The position numbers and the translations under genes were made by a program. The notes beneath the pieces were generated by a model, which was given only the letters and a program-made list of their open reading frames with translations, was not told the DNA's origin and did no database searches. Below, one piece after another: positions 35,250 through 46,800 of a stretch of 64,000 nucleotides of DNA. The first letter of the stretch is position 1, and every line of letters starts with the position of its first letter. The stretch comes from Membranipora membranacea (taxonomy: Eukaryota; Bryozoa; Gymnolaemata; Cheilostomatida; Membraniporidae): the NCBI GenBank assembly GCA_914767715.1, contig OU612065.1, forward strand, positions 14,010,001-14,074,000, in the 5' to 3' direction.

Positions 35250-38200
35250 GGTAAAGTCATCAGTGAGTTGATGGCATCACTTTTCAAAGACCATAACTTT
35301 TTTTTCGACATAAAAAGTCTCGGTCAAAACTATCATACGCTGTCAGTTTTCTTTTAAATTTGAATTAATATGTTGAGAAAATGTCAAATCTTCTACTTAA
35401 TTTGCAGTTATGACAGAACACAGAAGGCCGATGATAGGAAAGGGTGGTTCAAGTACCCTGATATATTGGGATTGTCATTTTTATCTGATGTTATGTTTTA
35501 GGTTGATTGAGCCCATAACAATGAAGATTGAGTTGTGATATGTTCTGTACCAACAAAGACATCAAACCATCGAGGCGGAAATAGGGCAATATAGCCTGAA
35601 TAATCACCTTACAGTCCTTAGTACCAGCACTGGTGTGTACAAAGAGTGCCACAAGAACCTGATATTGATATCACTAACTAATTGACAGCTGCCAATATGA
35701 CAAGGTGAGAGTTGAGTGCTTCTCTCAATGACTTGGGCTCAAACCTGTAAAAGACAGATGAATAGCAAATTTGAATAAAAGAATTCAGTTGTTTAGGCAT
35801 TTAAACACAATAAAATGGCCATAATAAACATTTTTTATGAACAATTCATCGCTTAAATCAATCCCTCAATTTATCCCTTCATAGTCTCGGCATAATATCA
35901 GAAACCACACGATAAAAGTTTATTATAGTTATGTCGTATATGAAGGTCAAAATTTCTGATAGTGTGTCTGCGGTGACTGGAATGTGAAACTAGTTGTGAT
36001 ATTCCCGAGTTAGATGAAAAGAACACAAATTTCAGTAGAGAAATCCAGTTTTCACTATTAGAAATGAGAGAGTGTTGTGCTCAGAGATATGTTATTTCCA
36101 CAGCGAGATGTTAAGCTGTTTAAATTTCAAAATCATTCCAATTCACTGTCCTAGGATAATCACAACAGGGAGACGTAATCTACAAATATGGATATTCGAA
36201 TACAATAGACTGGTAGGACCTGGTAGAGATCGCAAGATTCATGATGATACGACTGAGCCGATACAACTAGCTGAAACGCCATCATATCAACACTTGACTT
36301 CTTCATCTGTTCTCTGCAGTCATTGCATGACACTCTTATTGATATGTGCTGGTAAGAGTGCAGTGTTTTAAAATAAGATTTATATGATCATTGTCTAATA
36401 GCTCCCACCCTCCCTGCTCCCACTGTCCCTGATAGCATCACATATTACTTTGGAGTTGCCAAGTCTCACAATTATTGAAGACAACTCCTATTTTACATGT
36501 AGTGAGGTCAGCAGGGAGTTTGGGCCAGTGTCCCCCTCTCCCACCCTCCCTGGTGTCCCTAACTCCCTGGTTAGAGTACACAGGTTTAAATAACACCACC
36601 CAGAAACAAAAACAATAAGCGTTGCCTCAAAAAATGAACAAGAAAGAAGGTTGAAATGGATTCTACTGTATACTGTACAACATGTATACTTACATTGCCA
36701 GGACTGCTAGATGTCTCATATGAGGATTATAATACTTATACTTATAGTTATCCTGACGGCCGACGGCTGGTAGAGAAGACATGACACTCCACTGATAGCT
36801 TTGTACTGAGACGTATCTTGCTTGAGCAACGATGATTTCAGGTGAGCCTGTTCTATTGAGTTTAGTTGTAATAGTTAACCTACGACCCCTAGATCCAGTT
36901 TTAAAATGGGCAGGCAACAGTACATATTATATCATAATAATTCATTAGACCTTTTTTGTTGACCGCCAACATTTAAATTTCACATGGCTTTATGACTTTT
37001 GCCCATTTCCCACCAGTGGTTAGAGCATAGACAGTCTCTATAGGTTAGAGCAGGGAGAATCCCTGGTTAAGAGTAATAATTTTTAATTCTACTTATTTAA
37101 TTTCATAACCCTGTTTTTTTAGATTACAGATACACTGTACTGTTATTGACAGCCGGATGGCCTGTATAGCTGTCTACAGATATTATTCACCATGAGCTAA
37201 ACAAACCAGAAACCAATGAATGGTACGACTGTCTACTCTGAGTTTACTACGGTATGATCAGAATCAAAGACTGATTAATTCTTAAGTGATTTTCTTGGAT
37301 GGTATAATATTTTAAATAGCCATGATTTCAGCACCTGACACCATCAGTCGTATGAATACAAAATATTTTGCAATCCTTAAAATATAGAAATCTCAAGTGC
37401 TTTAGCCAAGCAGAGGTAACACCGACATTTGATTGTAATTCACACGTATACACCCGTACTTTTGATCCGATTATAAAATAATTTAATTCTCGTGAATTCT
37501 TGTGTGTCGTACACAATGAAGGTTTTTTTGTCATACCACTTTTGTCAAATTCCTGCTCAACAACCGGGCCCTGATTGTCCAAATTTAGATCCTAACTTTA
37601 CGTCAATAATTAAATATTACATTGCCTTATTAAAACCTTGTTAATTTTGGCCTCATTCTCACAACAATATGATTTAAAATCATGACCTTGTTGCCAGACT
37701 GGACATAATCTCTAGTGAATCCAAAGCTCTTTATGCAACTATAAACTTGAAAATGATTACATTAGCTTGTGGAAATTAAAGTGATACAAAATATACACAT
37801 ATTATGACTGTTCTTATGATAAATCTCAGGCTGCAGTTTGCTAACCATTTTGTTTCAATTTTGTTATAACAGATTGTATTAGTATCTGAACTTGTCCTTT
37901 ATGTACTGCTTAGGCGACAAAAGTCTGTCAAACCCATATGTGCTACAAAACGTCATCAGTCACCAAACAGCAAGTTTTCTGAGGTCCTGGTTTAAAGCGA
38001 TGCTGTGATACAGTTATGTAGAATGGCTTCTCCCAAAATGCTAGCGTTGATGTAGCTTAGCTACTAGTGTGAATTGTGATACAGAACGGCAACTATGTCC
38101 GAAATCCAATCAATGTACTTACAGCAGGCTATGCAGATCTGGACATGCTGTGTAAGGGCAAATGATGCAGAATTATTAATGTACAAATTTTTTTATAGCC

Positions 38201-39180
38201 ACATGGCCACATATAAGGCCGCAAAGAATCGCCCACTTGGCTGTATAGGTGAAGAGGCCACAGACTGCCTACAGCTGCCCTAGATGGAAAAGTTTTCTCA
38301 TTGCCCTGTATGATTGCACATACAAATCAATTGTCACTATATGATTTTTGTCTTTGATTCTAAAGGAGATCTGATACATTTTAGGTTTATCTCACTTGTA
38401 TTACCGTAACTTATTGTGTTTTAGATCGAACTGGTCATCAGCCGTCCCGATTTTGAGCTATAGTGTATAGTACCATCATATGAATTTACATACAAACCTG
38501 GGAAATCTCAGAGAGCAAATCAAGAGATCAGCAGGGAGTTTTTCGTCTGCCCATAATCGCTTTTCAGCCAAGGTAACATTTTGACTCTGACAGTGATAAG
38601 TTCCAACAGTGAACCTGGTTCAGTTCTGTAATAAGCGGCCTCATGCCAACTAGAGTGATATTGTATCCAATTAGTATACTGGTATTTAAGAGATTTAAAT
38701 GTCACTTATAAAAAGTAATAACAATGTCTCCTCTCTACCTCTCTGTAATCCCATAGCTTGTTATTTGTAGATATTACGGAGAAGAGATATGCATAGACAT
38801 TGATTGTGTGAAGATATGACACTTGGCTGAGATACTCTTTTATTGAAGCGTAGACTCTAGCTGATGGAAAAGAAGCAACAACTCAAACTGCCCTGCTTGC
38901 CTTACAATCGTCAAAGGTCAAAGGTCAAAAGTCAAAGGTCAAAGGTCAAAGGTCAAAGGTCAAATGTCAATGAGGAGAGCCACCGTGCCCAAAGTTACTA
39001 AACTGGTAAGCATAATCTGATAAAAAATACATTACAGGTCTGGTCAAAACTAAATTCACCACTCTTAAATTTTATCTCGATGGGTAGTTCTGAACTCCTT
39101 ACTTAAGTCAAGCTGGAATAGATGAAGCAATTTATTGTTACCCAGCCGTCAAGTTTTTTTTGTCTTTGGTTGTATGAACA
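35250..39180 (+). other. Duplicated spliced-looking non-coding unit, copy 3
   Basis: The most complete copy. Exon-like segments with splice signals shared with other copies: 35,502-35,704 (donor AAG/GTGAGA), 36,320-36,351 (acceptor CTCTGCAG, donor GTAAGA), about 37,123-37,251 (donor GTATGATC; its upstream TTTCAG has become TTTCAT, with a new TTTTTTTAG nearby), the start of a further exon after AACAG at about 37,872, and 38,771-39,005 (donor GTAAGC). About 530 bases at 36,385-36,915 are absent from copy 1. No common open frame exists across copies, so an RNA gene or a decayed gene is more likely than a protein gene. Confidence 0.45.
38914..38969 (+). repeat. (AAAGGTC)n heptamer array of AGGTCA half-sites
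   Basis: About eight 7-bp units, giving consecutive AGGTCA hexamers with one-base spacing, the DR1 arrangement recognised by nuclear receptors such as RXR and HNF4. It sits inside the exon-like segment 38,771-39,005. The homologous segment at 34,919-35,066 has a single AAAGGTC, so the array expanded after duplication. A regulatory role is only inferred. Confidence 0.85.
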
Positions 39181-40499
39181 GAGTCTGAGGAATCACATCC
39201 GCAAATCTGAAAATCTGCCAATGTAATCTGGAATAAACTCCAGGCAGCCTTGCACATATATATATCAAGATACAAATTCATTTTAATGCATGTAGTTTGC
39301 TAGTTGTTTCATGAAGACTTTTATTCTTAAATGTGTTGCCTACCTGATTAACAACTACTGGCTACTGTCTGTCAGCCATCCTGATCCTATGACCACATTT
39401 CCAGGGCAGCTGTAGGCATCACCTGATACTTGTGGTAGTGATCTGTCTTTGCTTGTTGCGTTACTATACCATTATACCATGCTTGTTGTGGGTTGTGAAC
39501 ATGTTCTCACCTCATTCTTGTTTAAATCTAGGTAAGATGCTGCAGATACCTTCTACTTTGTGAACAATAAAGTATTCAGGCATCTCTGTCGCTGTCAGAA
39601 TGTAAGTACAAATGACAATATACAAAACATGTAAATTCAATCGCACAAAATATTAATTGATATCTCATATTTTATATCTCTACTACTGAAAGATTGATGT
39701 AGGGAATGTCAGGTCTTCAAAAAATGAAAACTATATCAATTTATTTTAATTCCGTTTGACTGAAGGCAGATTGGGTACCAATATTATTGCAATTGATTTA
39801 AATCACCTCCATTTGTAGCCGTTGTGTGACCTACGTCCTGCTAAAACACATTGGAATGTGTTGGAGCAAACGTCAGTAAATGAGGAGCAAACCCTTCACA
39901 TATCAACGCTGAAGAACTGCCCATCTGTCAACAACTCCAGGTAGATTTATTCTTTCGTTGATGATGGAATGTAAATATTAGATCTATTAGTAACTCATGA
40001 CAATAAGAAGAAGCTTGTGTTTTTACACTGAACATCGTAAAGAAATTATAAACATACATTCGAAAAAAACACTTTCCTTTGTCCTTGCAATTTGACAATA
40101 TTCTAGTGAGATATGTTGTTCAATAAATGAGGCCATAAGTGGCACCTGGATCGTACTATCTATGTTTTGCATGTCTGTCTTTGCCATTCTTTATTTATGC
40201 TGATAATTCCTGTTAATAACTTTTGGTATGTATGTGTGACATTATTTTGCATTGCCTATCATCATTGGCAACAATGTGGTTTGATATGCATAAAAATCAA
40301 ATAATATAATCAACAAAAAATGAAGACTCGCAGAAGCTCAAGAACGAGCTCTATAAAATCTTTAGTTAATTATTAGTGAGAGACAAATCTGCCTGCCTTT
40401 TCGCAACGCAATGAAGCAATCTATATTTTTATTCTCCAACAAACATTCTTGTGTCTGTGGTAACTGTTGGTACCAACACACTCCTCAAATTCTAAACCC
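39181..40499. other. Spacer with possible further exon-like segments
   Basis: Two short segments are bounded by good splice signals: about 39,533-39,601 (acceptor AATCTAG, donor GTAAGTAC) and about 39,821-39,941 (acceptor TTTGTAG, donor GTAGATTT). Neither gives a convincing protein. They could be downstream exons of copy 3. Towards 40,490 the sequence grades into degenerate satellite. Confidence 0.3.
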
Positions 40500-42630
40500 A
40501 TTTTATTTGCCTTCAAACTTCACTTGTTGATTTGACTTGCCTCCTCTACCTTTACTTTGAATACCTGCTTCCTTTTGACTTCACTCGCTGTTACTTGTAA
40601 ATACCTACTTCAACTTGCCTAGACCACCTTCTCACAATTACATATACCTATACTAGCTACCTCTTTTCAGAACCTACCTCTTCTTACCTAGATCGTTAAT
40701 TACCTTTAGTGACGCATTCACTTATGTCCAGTTACCTACACTCTTGGCGTTACCTTACCCTCCCTTACCAACAATTAACTGCGCCTATAAATTCCTACTT
40801 AACTTGCCGTTGTTTACCTTCCATCTGTATTCATTTAGTTGCCTTCACTTACTTCTAGTTACCTACAGTTCCTTCACTGAATTCCACTCGCTGCCTGTGC
40901 TTACCTTCACCTAGCTTCATACGCCTCCGTTGTGTTACTTCGACTTACCTCCACTTGCCTCCACTTACTTCCACTTGCCTCCACTTGCTTCCACTTGCCA
41001 TCACTAACCTCAGTTTCCTTACACTTGCCTTTAAATACTTCCATTTGTTTTTGCTTGCTTCCACTTCCCTTTCACTTGCCTCCTCTTACTTCGACATACG
41101 GTCACTTACCTCCAATTATTTCCAGTTGCTTCCGCTTACTATCACTTGCCTTTGCTACACTCCTCTCACTTCCGCTTACTGCGCTTGCCTCCACTTATTT
41201 CATCTTACTTCTACTTGCCTGCACTTACTTCAACTTGCCTGCACTTACTTCAACTTGCCTGCACTTACTTCTACTTGCCTGCACTTACTTCCACTTGTCT
41301 ATGCTATTTTCTACTTACTTCCGCTTACTTCCACTTGCATCTACTTACTTTCACATGCATCTACTTACTTCAACTTGCCTACACTTGCTTCCGCTTGCTT
41401 CCACTTACTTCCGCTTGCATCCACTGACTTCCGCTTGCTACCACTGACTTCCGCTTACTTCCATTTACTTTTGCTTACTTCCACCTTCTTCTACTTGTCT
41501 CCACTTACTTCCGCTTGCTTCCACATACCTCCGCTTGCCTACACTAACTTCCACTTGCATCCACTTGCTTTCACTTGCATCCGCTTACGTCCGCTTGCCT
41601 ACGCTTACCTCCATTTGCTTCCACTTATTTCCACTTGCCTACACTTACCTCCACTTGCATCAACTTACTTCCATTTGCTTCCATTTACCTCCGCTTGCCT
41701 ACACTAACTTCCGCTTGCATCCACTTACTTTCACTTGCATCCACTGACTTTCACCTGCATCCACTTACATCCGCTTGCCTGCGCTAACCACCATTTGCTT
41801 CCACTTACTTCCACTTGCCTATGCTTACCTCCACTTGCTTCCACTTATTCCACTTACTTCCATCTGCCTCCACCTACTTCTACTTGCCTCCACTTACTTC
41901 TACTTGCCTCCACTTACTTCTACTTGCCTCCACTTACTTCTACTTGCCTCCACTTACTTCTACTTGCCTCCACTTACTTCCGCTTTCTTCCACTTCTGCT
42001 TACTTTCACTTACTTCTACTTGCCTACACCTACCTCTGCTTGCATCCACTTACTTCCGCTTGCTTCCACTTACTTCCGCTTGCTTCCACATACTTCCGCT
42101 TGCTTTCACTTCCGCTTGCTTCCACTTGCTTTCACTTACTTCCACTGACTTCCGCTTACATTCACTTACTTCTGCTTGCATCCACTTCTCTTGCTTCCAC
42201 TTACTTCGCTTACTTCCATTGCATCCACTTACTTCCGCTTACTTCAACTTGCATCTACTTACCTCCACATGCCTACACTTACTTCCACTTGCCAACACCT
42301 GCTTTCACTTACTTCCGCTTGCTTCCATTAACTTCGGCTTACTTTCACTAACTTCCGGTTGCCTACACTTACCTCCACTTGCTCTGCTTGCATCTACTTA
42401 CTTCCGCTTGCCTTCACTGACTTCCGCTTACATTCACTTACTTCTGCTTGCATCCACTTCTGCTTGCATCCACTTCTCTTGCTTCCACTTACTTCGCTTA
42501 CTTCCATTGCATCCACTTACTTCCGCTTACTTCAACTTGCATCTACTTACCTCCACATGCCTACACTTACTTCCACTTGCCAACACCTGCTTTCACTTAC
42601 TTCCGCTTGCTTCCATTAACTTCCGCTTAC
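40500..42630 (+). repeat. Satellite array 1: degenerate 10-bp pyrimidine-rich repeat
   Basis: The basic unit is CTTRCYTCCR, best seen as CTTACTTCCA and CTTGCCTCCA alternating. It is highly diverged on the left (40,500-40,930) and increasingly regular to the right. Local 20-bp sub-arrays appear at about 41,215-41,290 and 41,860-41,990. A segment of roughly 210 bp at about 42,130-42,343 is repeated at 42,418-42,630 with a 288-base offset. All plus-strand frames encode Leu/Thr/Ser/His-rich low-complexity peptides; the open frames arise because the unit lacks stop trinucleotides, and no gene is called. Confidence 0.95.
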
Positions 42631-42632
42631 CC

Positions 42633-43520
42633 AAGGGGGCAAGTGGGGGCAAGTGGGGGCAAGTGGGGGCAAGTGGGGGCAAGTGGGGGCAAGTGGGGGC
42701 AAGTGGGGGCAAGTGGGGGCAAGTGGGGGCAAGTGGGGGCAAGTGGGGGCAAGTGGGGGCAAGTGGGGGCAAGTGGGGGCAAGTGGGGGCAAGTGGGGGC
42801 AAGTGGGGGCAAGTGGGGGCAAGTGGGGGCAAGTGGGGGCAAGTGGGGGCAAGTGGGGGCAAGTGGGGGCAAGTGGGGGCAAGTGGGGGCAAGTGGGGGC
42901 AAGTGGGGGCAAGTGGGGGCAAGTGGGGGCAAGTGGGGGCAAGTGGGGGCAAGTGGGGGCAAGTGGGGGCAAGTGGGGGCAAGTGGGGGCAAGTGGGGGC
43001 AAGTGGGGGCAAGTGGGGGCAAGTGGGGGCAAGTGGGGGCAAGTGGGGGCAAGTGGGGGCAAGTGGGGGCAAGTGGGGGCAAGTGGGGGCAAGTGGGGGC
43101 AAGTGGGGGCAAGTGGGGGCAAGTGGGGGCAAGTGGGGGCAAGTGGGGGCAAGTGGGGGCAAGTGGGGGCAAGTGGGGGCAAGTGGGGGCAAGTGGGGGC
43201 AAGTGGGGGCAAGTGGGGGCAAGTGGGGGCAAGTGGGGGCAAGTGGGGGCAAGTGGGGGCAAGTGGGGGCAAGTGGGGGCAAGTGGGGGCAAGTGGGGGC
43301 AAGTGGGGGCAAGTGGGGGCAAGTGGGGGCAAGTGGGGGCAAGTGGGGGCAAGTGGGGGCAAGTGGGGGCAAGTGGGGGCAAGTGGGGGCAAGTGGGGGC
43401 AAGTGGGGGCAAGTGGGGGCAAGTGGGGGCAAGTGGGGGCAAGTGGGGGCAAGTGGGGGCAAGTGGGGGCAAGTGGGGGCAAGTGGGGGCAAGTGGGGGC
43501 AAGTGGGGGCAAGTGGGGGC
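42633..43520 (+). repeat. Satellite array 2: 88 perfect copies of a G-rich 10-mer
   Basis: From 42,641 to 43,520 the unit AAGTGGGGGC repeats 88 times without a visible change, preceded by a partial unit. Its reverse complement, phased as CTTGCCCCCA, differs by one base from the array 1 unit CTTGCCTCCA. Array 2 is therefore the same repeat in inverted orientation. The plus strand carries a G5 tract every 10 bases with 5-base loops, which suits G-quadruplex formation; the other strand is C-rich. Confidence 0.98.
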
Positions 43521-43856
43521 ATTAAAAAGGGGGCAAGTTCTTCCCCCGCATCGAATCTGGGCATTAAAAAGGGGGCAAGTTCTTCCCCCGCATCGAATCT
43601 GGGCATTAAAAAGGGGGCAAGTTCTTCCCCCGCATCGAATCTGGGCATTAAAAAGGGGGCAAGTTCTTCCCCCGCATCGAATCTGGGCATTAAAAAGGGG
43701 GCAAGTTCTTCCCCCGCATCGAATCTGGGCATTAAAAGGGGGGCAAGTTCTTCCCCCGCATCGAATCTGGGCATTAAAAAGGGGGCAAGTTCTTCCCCCG
43801 CATCGAATCTGGGCATTAAAAAGGGGGCAAGTTCTTCCCCCGCATCGAATCTGGGC
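43521..43856 (+). repeat. Satellite array 3: eight copies of a 42-mer bridging arrays 2 and 4
   Basis: Each unit is ATTAAAAA, then GGGGGCAAGT (one array 2 unit), then TC, then a 22-base module starting TTCCCCCGCATCG and ending CTGGGC. That module is identical to the last 22 bases of the array 4 unit. One unit (about 43,732) has an A to G change that lengthens the G run. The period is a multiple of three, so the reading frames stay fixed through this array. Confidence 0.98.
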
Positions 43857-46800
43857 AACGCTGCGAAGGGCTGGGGCCCTCCTTGCGCGTCCAGCTTCCC
43901 CCGCATCGAATCTGGGCAACGCTGCGAAGGGCTGGGGCCCTCCTTGCGCGTCCAGCTTCCCCCGCATCGAATCTGGGCCACGCTGCGAAGGGCTGGGGCC
44001 CTCCTTGCGCGTCCAGCTTCCCCCGCATCGAATCTGGGCAACGCTGCGAAGGGCTGGGGCCCTCCTTGCGCGTCCAGCTTCCCCCGCATCGAATCTGGGC
44101 AACGCTGCGAAGGGCTGGGGCCCTCCTTGCGCGTCCAGCTTCCCCCGCATCGAATCTGGGCAACGCTGCGAAGGGCTGGGGCCCTCCTTGCGCGTCCAGC
44201 TTCCCCCGCATCGAATCTGGGCAACGCTGCGAAGGGCTGGGGCCCTCCTTGCGCGTCCAGCTTCCCCCGCATCGAATCTGGGCAACGCTGCGAAGGGCTG
44301 GGGCCCTCCTTGCGCGTCCAGCTTCCCCCGCATCGAATCTGGGCAACGCTGCGAAGGGCTGGGGCCCTCCTTGCGCGTCCAGCTTCCCCCGCATCGAATC
44401 TGGGCAACGCTGCGAAGGGCTGGGGCCCTCCTTGCGCGTCCAGCTTCCCCCGCATCGAATCTGGGCAACGCTGCGAAGGGCTGGGGCCCTCCTTGCGCGT
44501 CCAGCTTCCCCCGCATCGAATCTGGGCAACGCTGCGAAGGGCTGGGGCCCTCCTTGCGCGTCCAGCTTCCCCCGCATCGAATCTGGGCAACGCTGCGAAG
44601 GGCTGGGGCCCTCCTTGCGCGTCCAGCTTCCCCCGCATCGAATCTGGGCAACGCTGCGAAGGGCTGGGGCCCTCCTTGCGCGTCCAGCTTCCCCCGCATC
44701 GAATCTGGGCAACGCTGCGAAGGGCTGGGGCCCTCCTTGCGCGTCCAGCTTCCCCCGCATCGAATCTGGGCAACGCTGCGAAGGGCTGGGGCCCTCCTTG
44801 CGCGTCCAGCTTCCCCCGCATCGAATCTGGGCAACGCTGCGAAGGGCTGGGGCCCTCCTTGCGCGTCCAGCTTCCCCCGCATCGAATCTGGGCAACGCTG
44901 CGAAGGGCTGGGGCCCTCCTTGCGCGTCCAGCTTCCCCCGCATCGAATCTGGGCAACGCTGCGAAGGGCTGGGGCCCTCCTTGCGCGTCCAGCTTCCCCC
45001 GCATCGAATCTGGGCAACGCTGCGAAGGGCTGGGGCCCTCCTTGCGCGTCCAGCTTCCCCCGCATCGAATCTGGGCAACGCTGCGAAGGGCTGGGGCCCT
45101 CCTTGCGCGTCCAGCTTCCCCCGCATCGAATCTGGGCAACGCTGCGAAGGGCTGGGGCCCTCCTTGCGCGTCCAGCTTCCCCCGCATCGAATCTGGGCAA
45201 CGCTGCGAAGGGCTGGGGCCCTCCTTGCGCGTCCAGCTTCCCCCGCATCGAATCTGGGCAACGCTGCGAAGGGCTGGGGCCCTCCTTGCGCGTCCAGCTT
45301 CCCCCGCATCGAATCTGGGCAACGCTGCGAAGGGCTGGGGCCCTCCTTGCGCGTCCAGCTTCCCCCGCATCGAATCTGGGCAACGCTGCGAAGGGCTGGG
45401 GCCCTCCTTGCGCGTCCAGCTTCCCCCGCATCGAATCTGGGCAACGCTGCGAAGGGCTGGGGCCCTCCTTGCGCGTCCAGCTTCCCCCGCATCGAATCTG
45501 GGCAACGCTGCGAAGGGCTGGGGCCCTCCTTGCGCGTCCAGCTTCCCCCGCATCGAATCTGGGCAACGCTGCGAAGGGCTGGGGCCCTCCTTGCGCGTCC
45601 AGCTTCCCCCGCATCGAATCTGGGCAACGCTGCGAAGGGCTGGGGCCCTCCTTGCGCGTCCAGCTTCCCCCGCATCGAATCTGGGCAACGCTGCGAAGGG
45701 CTGGGGCCCTCCTTGCGCGTCCAGCTTCCCCCGCATCGAATCTGGGCAACGCTGCGAAGGGCTGGGGCCCTCCTTGCGCGTCCAGCTTCCCCCGCATCGA
45801 ATCTGGGCAACGCTGCGAAGGGCTGGGGCCCTCCTTGCGCGTCCAGCTTCCCCCGCATCGAATCTGGGCAACGCTGCGAAGGGCTGGGGCCCTCCTTGCG
45901 CGTCCAGCTTCCCCCGCATCGAATCTGGGCAACGCTGCGAAGGGCTGGGGCCCTCCTTGCGCGTCCAGCTTCCCCCGCATCGAATCTGGGCAACGCTGCG
46001 AAGGGCTGGGGCCCTCCTTGCGCGTCCAGCTTCCCCCGCATCGAATCTGGGCAACGCTGCGAAGGGCTGGGGCCCTCCTTGCGCGTCCAGCTTCCCCCGC
46101 ATCGAATCTGGGCAACGCTGCGAAGGGCTGGGGCCCTCCTTGCGCGTCCAGCTTCCCCCGCATCGAATCTGGGCAACGCTGCGAAGGGCTGGGGCCCTCC
46201 TTGCGCGTCCAGCTTCCCCCGCATCGAATCTGGGCAACGCTGCGAAGGGCTGGGGCCCTCCTTGCGCGTCCAGCTTCCCCCGCATCGAATCTGGGCAACG
46301 CTGCGAAGGGCTGGGGCCCTCCTTGCGCGTCCAGCTTCCCCCGCATCGAATCTGGGCAACGCTGCGAAGGGCTGGGGCCCTCCTTGCGCGTCCAGCTTCC
46401 CCCGCATCGAATCTGGGCAACGCTGCGAAGGGCTGGGGCCCTCCTTGCGCGTCCAGCTTCCCCCGCATCGAATCTGGGCAACGCTGCGAAGGGCTGGGGC
46501 CCTCCTTGCGCGTCCAGCTTCCCCCGCATCGAATCTGGGCAACGCTGCGAAGGGCTGGGGCCCTCCTTGCGCGTCCAGCTTCCCCCGCATCGAATCTGGG
46601 CAACGCTGCGAAGGGCTGGGGCCCTCCTTGCGCGTCCAGCTTCCCCCGCATCGAATCTGGGCAACGCTGCGAAGGGCTGGGGCCCTCCTTGCGCGTCCAG
46701 CTTCCCCCGCATCGAATCTGGGCAACGCTGCGAAGGGCTGGGGCCCTCCTTGCGCGTCCAGCTTCCCCCGCATCGAATCTGGGCAACGCTGCGAAGGGCT

